Assembly: GCA_018830525.1 (NCBI GenBank)
Contig: JAHJSH010000029.1
Coordinates: forward strand, 1-41,525
DNA length: 41,525 bases
Source of the DNA: Nanobdellota archaeon
GTDB taxonomy: Archaea; Nanobdellota; Nanobdellia; Pacearchaeales; GW2011-AR1
Reading direction: 5' to 3'
The position numbers and the translations under genes were made by a program. The notes under the pieces were generated by a model, which saw only the letters and a list, made by a program, of their open reading frames with translations, ran no database searches and was not told the origin of the DNA. Shown here piece after piece: positions 22,696 to 31,915 of this stretch. Each line of letters starts with the position of its first letter. The stretch's first letter is position 1.

Positions 22696-23496
22696 ATGGA
22701 AAAAAAAGTAAGTTTAAAAAAACTTTCATGTTTTTCTCGAGGAAACTCTCGAAAAAAAGCACAACTAACGATTTTTATTATTGTTGCGATGCTAATAGTC
22801 GTAGCTATCTTGGGTTTAATTTTCATTAGGGGCGGCGAAAAAATTGGAAAGGTTCATATTGAAGACCCCAAACAATTTATCCGGAAATGTGTCGCTGATG
22901 CCGTCGAGGATGCACTTCCAGTAATTTTGAAAAATGGGGGAGTAATTGATCCGGAAAATATAGTTACATATCAGGATGAAGAATATAATTATCTTTGTTA
23001 CCAGGCGGAGTATTATAAGCATTGTATTAATACACATCCGATGCTGGAGAGCCGAATAGAAAAAGAAATAAAGGAATATACTCGACAAGCTGTTCAATAT
23101 TGTTTTGACTCGATGAGGGAAGATTATGAAAGTCGGGGGTTTGATGTTTCTGGCGGTTCGACAGATTATTCAATTGATTTGTTGCCGGGAATGATTGAAA
23201 TTCGTCTGAGGAAAAATGTGGAGATTAGTCGGGAAGGAAGTTCGGAGCTGGTTGATGTTTTTGATACTTATGTTAATACTCCGCTTTATTGGTTGACGAT
23301 GATTGCCCGAGATATTATTAATGATGAGGCGAGTAATTGTGATGTTAATTATAATGAATATGTGTTGATGTATCCGAAATATAAAATCTCGAAGACGAAT
23401 TATGATTTTTCGGAGATATATATTATCGAGGACAGAAATACTAGGGATGAATTTAAATTTGCTGTGAGGGGCTGTGCATTTGCGCCGGGATTATGA
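22696..23496 (+). CDS. Pilin-like class III signal-peptide protein, cassette 2 small partner
   Basis: A 266-residue paralogue of 17970-18734. A basic extension of about 25 residues (MEKKVSLKKLSCFSRGNSRK) precedes KA-QLTIFIIVAMLIVVAILG, a class III signal. Conserved segments are PKQFIRKCVADAVEDALP, CYQAEYYKHCINTHPM, CFDSMREDYES and GGSTDYSIDLLPGM. The extension is encoded by a strong hairpin sequence related to the 46-bp repeats near 41.3 kb. The stop overlaps the start of giant 2 by 4 bases, so the pair are translationally coupled. Track starts before 22696 lie within the preceding gene and are rejected. Confidence 0.7.
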   Translation: MEKKVSLKKLSCFSRGNSRKKAQLTIFIIVAMLIVVAILGLIFIRGGEKIGKVHIEDPKQFIRKCVADAVEDALPVILKNGGVIDPENIVTYQDEEYNYLCYQAEYYKHCINTHPMLESRIEKEIKEYTRQAVQYCFDSMREDYESRGFDVSGGSTDYSIDLLPGMIEIRLRKNVEISREGSSELVDVFDTYVNTPLYWLTMIARDIINDEASNCDVNYNEYVLMYPKYKISKTNYDFSEIYIIEDRNTRDEFKFAVRGCAFAPGL

Positions 23497-26400
23497 AGAA
23501 AAATTTAATTTTGTTTTTAGGAATTTTATTTGTCTTAGTTTTCTCATTTAGTTTAATTGTAGCTTCGGGATGCTGTAGCCTCACAAATGGTGGAGCGCAA
23601 TGTGTGAATACTCTTCATTTTGAATGTGCTGATGGGGCAGATTTTTCAGAAGGGGCGGATTGTGAATTTACTTCCTATTGTCAGGAAGGTTGTTGTTACG
23701 ACGAAGATATTGGGGTATTTGATTCGCGAGTTTTGAAAACTGCATGTGATGTCGATTGGGTTAAGAATCCTACCTGTGACTTACCGGCGGCTCAGCGAGG
23801 CTGTTGTGTTCTTGGAGAAGAGACTATTTATGAAACAGAAGGGCAATGTTGGGTCGATACCGTCGAGAGAGCTTTGGGCCCGAATAGTGAAGTGGACTGG
23901 AGGGCGGTAGATAGACAGACATGTTTTGGAATTGCGGAATATCAGAGTCGTGGTGCGTGTGTTACAGACAATCAGGGATGTACTTTTGTGACTGAGAGTG
24001 AATGTTGGGAACAGGGAGGACAGTTTAGTACAAATTATCTTTGTACTTCTCCCAGCCTTAATACTTCTTGTGAGATGACTGGAGAAACAAGTTGTGTCGA
24101 AGGTAGGGATGGTGTTTACTTTGTGGATTCTTGTGGAAACATTGCAAATATCTATGATTCTTCAAAATTAAATGACCCAGATTATTGGAGCCAGGTAATT
24201 CGGGTGGAAAGTTCTTGTGGATTTGGTGATGTGGATGGGAATGCTAATTCGACTAGTTGTGGAAATTGTGATCGTTTTGCAGGAGGTATGTGCCGTTCAG
24301 CGATAGAGAATAATTTTGATGTGAACTCTGGAAATTTTTATTGTAAAGACCTTTCGTGTTATTATAATGGGACAACCTATGACAATGGAGAGTCGTGGTG
24401 CGATTATGATGGTGTAATTGGAAATGGATTGGATCCGGCAGGTTCGAGACATTGGAGATATACTTGTAATTATGGGGAAATCCAAATTGATGCTTGTGAC
24501 GATTATAGGAATGATATTTGTGTTCAGAATTTTTTGAAAGAGAATGCGGGAGAGGATGCTGTTGATGCTCGGTGTGTGAAGAATGATTGGAGAGAATGTA
24601 TAGATTATAATGAAGAATCAGATGCAGATGGTTGTAATAAGAATCCGTTTTGTGAGATTCGGGAAGTTACGATTGACGAATTTAGAGTTAGCATCTGTAG
24701 ACCAAAGTATCCGGGAGGATTTGATTTCATAAATGTAAGTGAAAAAAGACAAGAAGATAATGAAGAAGTTTGTGGATTAGCGACTCGAACATGTACTTCC
24801 TTTTATGTTAAAGTATTTAGTGGAACGAGTTTTGTGTGGAAATGCCAAGTAAATTGTGAATGTGAAACTATCTCTTTTGTAGAATCAATGAATGATCTTT
24901 GTATTGGGTTGGGAGATTGTGGAGGTTATGTGAATTATCAAGGTAATTATACTGATGAGGGATATGATTCAAATAGGGGGAAGATTGGTGAAGCGCTGAT
25001 TTCTTCTTACAAGAATAATATAATTCCGGTTCCAGGATTATTTATCGTAATGTCTGAGTACCTCAATGCAACTGCGAAGGGGGAGGGATCTTTAGGTGGT
25101 TCTGGTGGGGGGTATCCTGAAAGAAACATTATACAAAAACTTCTAGGAGGTATTGGATTATGGGGAGACATTAAAAGTGTGAAGTCAACATTTACTTGTA
25201 AACCGTGGCAGCCTCCGGTAGGGGGAAGCGATTGTACAAACTGTAATAATGACCCTTTGAGGCCGTGTTCGAACTACCGTTGCGAAAGTCTTGGTGCGGG
25301 ATGTGAAATTGTTAACAAAGGAACTGAAGAAGAGATGTGTGATTCAGGGGAAGATGATGGGATGCCCCCGAGCCTTGGACCTTCGTTGGAAACTATTTCA
25401 GATAATGAAATGTATAGTAATGTTGGAGAGAACGGGTTTGATTTGACTTCGAAGAATGGGGGATGTATCCCGGCTTATACTCCGATAGAATTTGGAATAG
25501 TGACAAATGAATTGGCGCAGTGTAAGTTTGATATTGAAATGGTGGAGTATGAAGAAATGGATTACGACCTTGGGGGGAATAATTATATTTATGACCATAA
25601 GACGATATTTACCTTGCCGGACCCGAGTCATGGGCAGAGTCAAGGATTAGACTGGGAAGGAGATTTGACTTTCTATATCAAATGCCGAGATAGGTTTGGA
25701 CATGAGACTCCAGAATTTTATACTGTTGACATGTGTGTGATAGAAGGTCCTGATAACGCGGCTCCTTTGATTCGAAGGTTTGACCCGATAGATAATACTC
25801 TTTTTAGATTTGGGACAACCCAGGCGAATATTAGTATAATCACAAATGAACTTGCAACTTGTCGATGGAGTTTTGGCGATGTGGCATATGGGAATATGGA
25901 AAATGAAATGGTTTGTGCGGATGTTCTCAATTCCCCTTCATCGACTCAAGGATATGTTTGTACCGACACTTTAGAATTAGTTGATACGACTAATACTTAT
26001 TATATCCGATGTATGGACCAGCCGTGGTTAGAAGGAACTGCCGACGTGGGTGATAGAAATCCTAATCAAGAAAGTACGCTTTATCGATTGAGAGTTCCGG
26101 AAGAAATGATTGGTATTGAGAAGATTAGTCCGGATAGTGATTTTGAAAGCCCGACTGCGCAGACTGAAATAGAACTAAAGGTTCGGACGATTAACGGTGG
26201 TGAAGAGCATACTTGCTCTTACTCATTCTCGGGATATACAAATATGGTTGAGATGTTTGAGACTGGAACGGTTGGAACTCATGTTCAGCCATTAAAACGG
26301 CCGGCGGGGACGGATAAAATTTATATTGAATGTGTTGATGAATCTGGCGACTCCGTTCAAGGCAGTACCGAGTTTAGAATTATTCATGATACTTCAACTC

Positions 26401-26636
26401 CACAGATTGCGAGAGTTTGGCAAATTGGAAACACCCTTCATCTTATCACTGTGGAAAATTCGGAATGTGTTTACTCGACGGAAAACTGTAACTTCAAATG
26501 GGAAGATGGAACTTCGACTCAGGGTGGTGAAGAGCATACGATTAGTGTTATTCCGGGTAAAAAATATCATATTAAATGTAAAGACGCGTTCGAAAATGCT
26601 CCATTGGGATGTTCAATAAGTGTTCATGCTATTTAG
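23493..26636 (+). CDS. Giant Cys-rich Ig-like surface protein 2 (Sec signal, no membrane core)
   Basis: A 1047-residue paralogue of giant 1. It begins with a classical Sec signal, LILFLGILFVLVFSFSLIVA, rather than a class III signal, and cysteines start immediately after it (GCCSLTNGG). The Cys-rich N-terminal half and the four Ig-like repeats (TNELAQCKF, TNELATCRW, NSECVYSTENC) are kept, but the Gly/Ala-rich hydrophobic core is replaced by a short Gly-rich linker (GSLGGSGGGYPERN). It is therefore probably secreted or surface-associated without its own membrane anchor, perhaps held by partners. It overlaps its small partner by ATGA. Confidence 0.7.
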   Translation: MKKNLILFLGILFVLVFSFSLIVASGCCSLTNGGAQCVNTLHFECADGADFSEGADCEFTSYCQEGCCYDEDIGVFDSRVLKTACDVDWVKNPTCDLPAAQRGCCVLGEETIYETEGQCWVDTVERALGPNSEVDWRAVDRQTCFGIAEYQSRGACVTDNQGCTFVTESECWEQGGQFSTNYLCTSPSLNTSCEMTGETSCVEGRDGVYFVDSCGNIANIYDSSKLNDPDYWSQVIRVESSCGFGDVDGNANSTSCGNCDRFAGGMCRSAIENNFDVNSGNFYCKDLSCYYNGTTYDNGESWCDYDGVIGNGLDPAGSRHWRYTCNYGEIQIDACDDYRNDICVQNFLKENAGEDAVDARCVKNDWRECIDYNEESDADGCNKNPFCEIREVTIDEFRVSICRPKYPGGFDFINVSEKRQEDNEEVCGLATRTCTSFYVKVFSGTSFVWKCQVNCECETISFVESMNDLCIGLGDCGGYVNYQGNYTDEGYDSNRGKIGEALISSYKNNIIPVPGLFIVMSEYLNATAKGEGSLGGSGGGYPERNIIQKLLGGIGLWGDIKSVKSTFTCKPWQPPVGGSDCTNCNNDPLRPCSNYRCESLGAGCEIVNKGTEEEMCDSGEDDGMPPSLGPSLETISDNEMYSNVGENGFDLTSKNGGCIPAYTPIEFGIVTNELAQCKFDIEMVEYEEMDYDLGGNNYIYDHKTIFTLPDPSHGQSQGLDWEGDLTFYIKCRDRFGHETPEFYTVDMCVIEGPDNAAPLIRRFDPIDNTLFRFGTTQANISIITNELATCRWSFGDVAYGNMENEMVCADVLNSPSSTQGYVCTDTLELVDTTNTYYIRCMDQPWLEGTADVGDRNPNQESTLYRLRVPEEMIGIEKISPDSDFESPTAQTEIELKVRTINGGEEHTCSYSFSGYTNMVEMFETGTVGTHVQPLKRPAGTDKIYIECVDESGDSVQGSTEFRIIHDTSTPQIARVWQIGNTLHLITVENSECVYSTENCNFKWEDGTSTQGGEEHTISVIPGKKYHIKCKDAFENAPLGCSISVHAI

Positions 26637-26651
26637 TGGAATATAATAGAA

Positions 26652-26660
26652 TTTATAAAG
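26652..26660 (+). promoter_or_regulatory. Internal TATA box of cassette 3
   Basis: TTTATAAAG precedes the ATG at 26681 by about 25 bases, marking a separate leaderless promoter for cassette 3 and favouring 26681 over the upstream ATG at 26666. Confidence 0.55.
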
Positions 26661-26680
26661 AAAAGATGGTTGGAATAAAT

Positions 26681-27418
26681 ATGGGAAAAAAGGGGCAGGT
26701 TACGTTGTTTATTTTGATAGCAGTGATAATAGTTTCCGTAATTCTTGTTTTCTTTTTGTGGATACGTCCGGAATATTTTCTCGAGAAATCTAGGGGGTTG
26801 AAGTTTGAAGGTTGTGTGCGAGATGCACTTGAAGAATCTATCGATGACTTGGGTATGAATGCAGGGTTTGTTAATCCAACATTTACTTATCCTTACAATG
26901 GGGAAGATTTTACCTATCTGTGTTATACTGAAGAATACTATCAGACCTGTGTTGTGCAAGTTCCTTTTTTGAAGAATACTTTTGAAGCGCAGGCGAAGGG
27001 AGCATTGAAGGAGAAAATTGATTCTTGTTATTCTAGTTCTATTGAAGATTTGAGGGCGCAGGGTTATGAGGTTAGTTCTGGAACTGTAGATTATGAAATT
27101 CTTCTTGAGCCGGGAGTTGCGAAGGTTCAGATTGAGGCGCCTACGACGGTTGGTTCTCAGAAGTTTACGAGGTTTAATGTTGAATTGAATTCTCATATAT
27201 ATGATATGCTTATGATTTCTACTTCGATTTTGCAATATGAGGCGCAGTTGGGAGATTCAGATGTGACTTCTATGATGGTACTTTATCCGGATTATATTAT
27301 TGATAAGATTAAGCGGAGCGATGGGACGACAGTTTATATTTTGGAAGATAAAGTTTTTGGAACTAAATTTCAGTTTGCTAGCAAGAGTCTTGTTTGGCCA
27401 GTAGGATATTCACTATGA
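26681..27418 (+). CDS. Pilin-like class III signal-peptide protein, cassette 3 small partner
   Basis: A 245-residue protein, the most diverged of the three small paralogues. MGKKG then QVTLFILIAVIIVSVILVFF is a class III signal. Shared features are the GCVRDALEES segment, CYTEEYYQTC, SCYSSSIEDLRAQGYEVSSG and a C-terminal YPDYIIDKI / FQFASKS block equivalent to YPDYEIRRI / FKFAVRS in partner 1. Its stop overlaps the next small membrane gene. It presumably pairs with giant 3. Confidence 0.7.
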   Translation: MGKKGQVTLFILIAVIIVSVILVFFLWIRPEYFLEKSRGLKFEGCVRDALEESIDDLGMNAGFVNPTFTYPYNGEDFTYLCYTEEYYQTCVVQVPFLKNTFEAQAKGALKEKIDSCYSSSIEDLRAQGYEVSSGTVDYEILLEPGVAKVQIEAPTTVGSQKFTRFNVELNSHIYDMLMISTSILQYEAQLGDSDVTSMMVLYPDYIIDKIKRSDGTTVYILEDKVFGTKFQFASKSLVWPVGYSL

Positions 27419-27726
27419 TGAGCGCAAAAGAAATATTTGAATTTTTGAAACCTAATAAGTGGAACGTTATTGTGACTATATTCTTGGTGGTAGTAATATA
27501 TGTCGTCTGGAATTATATTTTGCCTGGGACAAATTACCTTAATGCATTGAGGGTTCCAGAAGAGCTTGGTGCGTCGGGAAGTAGATTAATCGGAAAACTT
27601 ATAGCTTCGGTGATGGCCGGATTTATCGTGATAACATATACTTTAATTAGTTTGGTTGTTTATTTTATCAAGGAAGATTATAAAGATGATAAATCCAAAA
27701 AGGAGGACAATAAAGATGAAAAGTAA
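27415..27726 (+). CDS. Small two-helix membrane protein in cassette 3
   Basis: A 103-residue protein starting MMSAKEIFEFLKPNKWNVIV. Two transmembrane helices (VIVTIFLVVVIYVVWNYIL and LIASVMAGFIVITYTLISLV) and a very charged Lys/Asp/Glu C-terminus. The layout FLKPNKWK(I/V)-TM-TM is common in DPANN hypothetical proteins. It overlaps the upstream gene (ATGA) and its last codons contain the ribosome binding site and start of giant 3. Cassettes 1 and 2 lack an equivalent. Possibly an assembly or anchoring factor. Confidence 0.6.
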   Translation: MMSAKEIFEFLKPNKWNVIVTIFLVVVIYVVWNYILPGTNYLNALRVPEELGASGSRLIGKLIASVMAGFIVITYTLISLVVYFIKEDYKDDKSKKEDNKDEK

Positions 27727-30700
27727 CCAAAGGTCATACCCCCTCGGGGCACGAAAACCTGTGAACAGGCGAGAACCTCTGCGAGGTAAAAAAGTTATTG
27801 CAAGTTTTGAATTGATTTTGATGATGGTGTCTTTATTTGCGTTTAGTTTTTTGATTGGTGCTACCATTCCGGTTGTTGATGAAGTTCAGGATGGAGATTC
27901 GGCAATAAAAATTCTTTTGTCCGGGATGTTTAATCGTTTGAAAAAGCCGATGGTTCCAGTTGTCTCTGCTCAGGCTGTGGTTTCTCAACCGAGTTATTGT
28001 TGTGAGAAGACGAGTGATGGATCTTATTGTATAAATACTGATGAGTCAAATTGTGTGGATAATTTTAAATCTGCGCCCTCTTCTTGTGAGACGACTTCAT
28101 ATTGTAGATTAGGAACTTGTTATGAATCTGGGGAGGGAATTTGTATGGCGAATACACCTCAAAGAGTTTGTGATGCTAACGGTGGAACTTGGGATGCTAG
28201 AGAGATTAATGAAGTTCCTCAATGCCAGCTAGGATGTTGTATTATTGCGGAGCAGGCGGCGTTTGTTCCGTTGGTCCGATGTAAGAGATTGTCCACATTG
28301 TTTGGAGTTGAGAATGATTATCGGATGGATGTCACTAGTGAAATTGCTTGTATTGCTACTGCTCAATCGCAGGATATGGGAGCTTGTGTTTTTGAAAAAG
28401 AGTTTGAGAGACTTTGTAAATTTACGACTCGGGGCGAATGTGGGGCGAGTCAGGAAGTTGAAACGGTTGGTGGAAATATTAGTGATGGAGCAATAGAAAC
28501 TACAACTGAGAAAAAGTTTTATGAAAATTATTTATGTTCGGCAGAAGAGTTGAATACTGCTTGTGCTAAGCAGACTTCTACCGGGTGTTATGATGGGAAG
28601 GTCTATGAGTTTGACTCGTGTGGGAACCGGGAGAATGTTTATTCTTCAGATAAAGATGCGAGTTGGAATAAGGGTATGGTCGCGGAGCCAGGAGAAGTTT
28701 GTGCTGAAAATGATGGTTCAAATAAAAATTGTGGAAACTGTGAATATCTTTTGGGCTCGCGGTGTGCAGAGTGGGATGGAATTTTGGGAATCGGAAAGCC
28801 TTCCGGAAGCGACCATTATTGTCAGACTACCGAATGTGTGGACCGGGATGGTAATAAGAGGCTGAATGGGGAATCGTGGTGTGTTAATGACGGGCAGATT
28901 GGAGAAGGAAGTGATACTGTTGGCTCGAGATATTATAAGGAAGTTTGTGTGGATGGTGAAGTTCGAGTTGAGCCGTGTGCCGATTTTAGGAAGGAAGTAT
29001 GTATAAGTGGTTCGATAGAGATTGGATCTGGGTCTTTTGGGACTGCAGCATGTAGGGTGAATAGATGGCAGACTTGTGCGCAAATTACTGATGAAGAGGA
29101 TTGTACTAATATTGATAAAGTTGATTGTATGTGGTTGCCTTCTGTGACTGGAATGGTCTTTAGTGTGAGTGCGGACGGTGGAGGTCAGGCATTTAGTAAT
29201 CCTACGGCAAGTGGAAGTGGAGAGGCGTTTGGTAATCCTACGGCAAGTGGGGATCCTTCGATTACAGGAAGTGTTATTTCTCCGATAACCGGTAATGCGC
29301 TCTTTGGGGGTGGTGGTGATGAAGAGACTGAAGAGACTAAGACAAATCGGGGAGGAGGAATTTGTCTTCCTAATTTTCCTCCGGGATTGGAATTCTGGGA
29401 GGAAAACACCGCAAAGCAGATGTGTGGTGTTGCTAATGCGAAATGTACTGCTATTTTTGAGAAGGGTTTGATTGGGGGGAGCTGGAAATGTATCGAGAAT
29501 TGTGAATGTTTAGAAGATGATTGGGCAGTAAGTGCAAACCAGATTTGTGTGGCGCTTGGTGATTGTGGAGGTTATATTAATTATCAAGGAGAATATTCGG
29601 ATGAGGGTTATTTATGGAGATTTGATGGGGAGGAAAAAGAGATTAAGGAAGAAGGTATTATGGAGAAGATAGGTCAAGGATTTACTGGACTTGTCGCGGC
29701 TATGACTGGATTGGTTGCTGGAGGATTTGGAATGATTACTGGAATGTCTGAAATTGGTGGTGCCTCAGAGACAGTTACTGTGGACGCCCCAAGTGTGGAA
29801 GTAGCAAAAGATTCTGCAATTGGTGATGCCCTTAGTGATGGTGGTGGGGGTGCTGGTGGAGTTGAGAAGGTTGCTGAAGGGGGAGTTGAGAAGGTTGCTG
29901 AAGGGGGAGTTGAGAAGGTTGCTGAAGGGGGAGTTGAGAAGGTTGTTCCTGGTGCTATTACTACGGCGACTACATCTCTTGTACCAATAAAGGGAACTAG
30001 TTTTTTATCTAAGACATTTTTGACGAAAAAAATGACTGCAGCTACTGGTGGTGGTGGATTGATGGCGAATGCTGTTCTTTCTGGATTCCAGTGGGGGGCA
30101 ATTGCTTATGGGGCTGGACAATTAATTGGACCAATGATTGGATTAAATAAGAAGAACACTAATGCACTTTCAATGGCAATGGGTGCAGGATTTTTTGCGT
30201 ATAAGACCGCTTCGATTTATAATGCGGCTGCAGTTAAAGCTGCTACGATTGCTTCGACTCCAGGTACAACTGTAGCACCTGCGACTAATCTTTTGACAGT
30301 TAACCCAGCACTTACTGGAGTTGTAATTGGAGTTGTAATTTTCCTTGTGATGTATAAAAAGACTGAAACAAAGACTATTGAATTTAATTGTATGCCATGG
30401 CAGGCGCCGACGGGCGGAGATGTTTGTGAAGTATGTAATGATGAGAATTTGCCGTGTTCGGAATATAGATGTCGGTCGCTTGGACAGAATTGTGAAATTG
30501 TTAATAGTGGAAGTGATCAAGAGCGTTGTGTGAATGTTCGTCCGAATGATGTGGACCAGCCAGTTATTAGGCCTAATGATGAGAAGTTGACAGAAGGCCA
30601 TAAATACACTAATGTTAAGAACTCGCCACCGGGACCTGGATTTACGATTATTAATTTGAATAGTAGTGATGGATGTTTGAAAGCGTTTACTCCGCTTGAG

Positions 30701-31876
30701 TTTGGTGTGAATACTAATGAGCCAGCGCAATGTAAGATTGATTTCAAGCACACTTTGAAGTTTGATGATATGGCGGCGTATATGGGTGGAAGTAACTTTT
30801 ATGCTTATAATCATTCCGAGCAGTTTGCCCTTCCAGGAGCTGAAGTGTTAGCGAATGCCTCTTTCATCTTAGAGAATGGAAGGGATTGGTTGTTCTATAT
30901 TAGATGTAAAGATACGAATGGTAATGCGAATGATGCGGAGTATGCGGTGAAGTTCTGTATTGACCCAACGCCAGATAGCACCGCTCCAGAAGTTAAGGCG
31001 ACTTCGATTTTGAATGGTGGTTGTGTTGCAGAAGAACAGTCTAATGCGGAAGTTGAGTTCTATACTAATGAGCCAGCAGAATGTAGATGGAGTAAGGAGG
31101 ATCAGGATTATGATAGTATGCAAAATGATATGAGTTGCACTAATGCATTATTCCAAATGAACGCGCTTCAGTTGTTTACATGTAGGACAGTTTTGACTGG
31201 AGTTTCTAGAGACGAGACGAAATTCTATATTAGATGTAAAGACCAGCCAGGTAAGCCAGATAATGATAGGAATGAAAATCAGGAGAGTTATGAGTTTAGC
31301 CTTCGGGGAAGTACTGGGTTGAAGATGAAGAACTTGCAACCAAATGGGACAATTTTCGGAGCGGTTAATCCTGCGCCTGTTGAGTTATACGCGGAGACAT
31401 TGTTTGGATGTAATGATGGTCAGGCAGTTTGCTTTTATGCAACAGAAGACAAGAATAGTGAGTATATTCAGTTCTTTGATACAAATACTATTGATGGAAT
31501 CCATACGCAGAGATTAGATTTGGGCGCTGGACAACACAAGTATTATATTAAGTGTGTTGATGAAGGTGGAAATGTTGTGAAGGATACTCTTAATTTCAAG
31601 CTGGATATTGACGAGAACGCGCCAGTTGTTGCGAGAGTTTATGAAGAAGACGATTTGTTGAAATTGGTGACTGTACGGAAGAGTGAATGTGTTTATACTT
31701 TTGACGATTGTGATTTCAGTTTCCAGGAAGGAACAGTGATGCCTTACGCTAATTCGACGGTTCATGTTGCGGAGTGGAATGAAGAGAAGACATATTACAT
31801 TAAGTGTCGGGACGAATTTAGAAACGAAGATGCCGACTGTTCAATTATCGTTAGACCGAGCCGGAATTTTCTTTAG
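27716..31876 (+). CDS. Giant Cys-rich Ig-like surface protein 3
   Basis: A 1386-residue protein. An AGGAGG ribosome binding site at 27701-27706 selects the ATG at 27716. A 24-residue basic extension precedes a class III-like signal (KKVIASFELILMMVSLFAFS). The Cys-rich N-terminal half is like giants 1 and 2 but has extra low-complexity inserts (NPTASG twice, about residue 490). A Gly/Ala-rich hydrophobic region with repeats (VEKVAEGG) follows, then the CMPWQAPTGGDVC block and four Ig-like units (TNEPAQCKI, TNEPAECRW, VRKSECVYT), ending before IVRPSRNFL. It is paralogous to the other giants and probably assembles with them at the surface. Confidence 0.7.
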   Translation: MKSNQRSYPLGARKPVNRREPLRGKKVIASFELILMMVSLFAFSFLIGATIPVVDEVQDGDSAIKILLSGMFNRLKKPMVPVVSAQAVVSQPSYCCEKTSDGSYCINTDESNCVDNFKSAPSSCETTSYCRLGTCYESGEGICMANTPQRVCDANGGTWDAREINEVPQCQLGCCIIAEQAAFVPLVRCKRLSTLFGVENDYRMDVTSEIACIATAQSQDMGACVFEKEFERLCKFTTRGECGASQEVETVGGNISDGAIETTTEKKFYENYLCSAEELNTACAKQTSTGCYDGKVYEFDSCGNRENVYSSDKDASWNKGMVAEPGEVCAENDGSNKNCGNCEYLLGSRCAEWDGILGIGKPSGSDHYCQTTECVDRDGNKRLNGESWCVNDGQIGEGSDTVGSRYYKEVCVDGEVRVEPCADFRKEVCISGSIEIGSGSFGTAACRVNRWQTCAQITDEEDCTNIDKVDCMWLPSVTGMVFSVSADGGGQAFSNPTASGSGEAFGNPTASGDPSITGSVISPITGNALFGGGGDEETEETKTNRGGGICLPNFPPGLEFWEENTAKQMCGVANAKCTAIFEKGLIGGSWKCIENCECLEDDWAVSANQICVALGDCGGYINYQGEYSDEGYLWRFDGEEKEIKEEGIMEKIGQGFTGLVAAMTGLVAGGFGMITGMSEIGGASETVTVDAPSVEVAKDSAIGDALSDGGGGAGGVEKVAEGGVEKVAEGGVEKVAEGGVEKVVPGAITTATTSLVPIKGTSFLSKTFLTKKMTAATGGGGLMANAVLSGFQWGAIAYGAGQLIGPMIGLNKKNTNALSMAMGAGFFAYKTASIYNAAAVKAATIASTPGTTVAPATNLLTVNPALTGVVIGVVIFLVMYKKTETKTIEFNCMPWQAPTGGDVCEVCNDENLPCSEYRCRSLGQNCEIVNSGSDQERCVNVRPNDVDQPVIRPNDEKLTEGHKYTNVKNSPPGPGFTIINLNSSDGCLKAFTPLEFGVNTNEPAQCKIDFKHTLKFDDMAAYMGGSNFYAYNHSEQFALPGAEVLANASFILENGRDWLFYIRCKDTNGNANDAEYAVKFCIDPTPDSTAPEVKATSILNGGCVAEEQSNAEVEFYTNEPAECRWSKEDQDYDSMQNDMSCTNALFQMNALQLFTCRTVLTGVSRDETKFYIRCKDQPGKPDNDRNENQESYEFSLRGSTGLKMKNLQPNGTIFGAVNPAPVELYAETLFGCNDGQAVCFYATEDKNSEYIQFFDTNTIDGIHTQRLDLGAGQHKYYIKCVDEGGNVVKDTLNFKLDIDENAPVVARVYEEDDLLKLVTVRKSECVYTFDDCDFSFQEGTVMPYANSTVHVAEWNEEKTYYIKCRDEFRNEDADCSIIVRPSRNFL
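29858..29947 (+). repeat. In-frame 24-bp tandem repeat in giant 3
   Basis: Three full copies and one partial copy of a 24-bp unit encoding GVEKVAEG. The copies are identical at the DNA level, so the expansion is recent. Unit length preserves the frame, so copy number can vary without breaking the protein. Confidence 0.8.
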
Positions 31877-31886
31877 AACGATAATG

Positions 31887-31895
31887 CTTAAATAG
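31887..31895 (+). promoter_or_regulatory. TATA-like box of the fabH-like gene
   Basis: CTTAAATAG is centred about 25 bases before the ATG at 31916, which has no Shine-Dalgarno motif; a leaderless start is predicted. Confidence 0.45.
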
Positions 31896-31915
31896 GATTT
31901 TATTAGTCTATTTTT

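Noticed and set aside
18840-31765. Many antisense and alternate-frame ORFs across the giant surface genes
   Set aside because: Long Cys/Gly/Asn-rich genes leave open shadow frames; none has a promoter, start context or recognisable domain.
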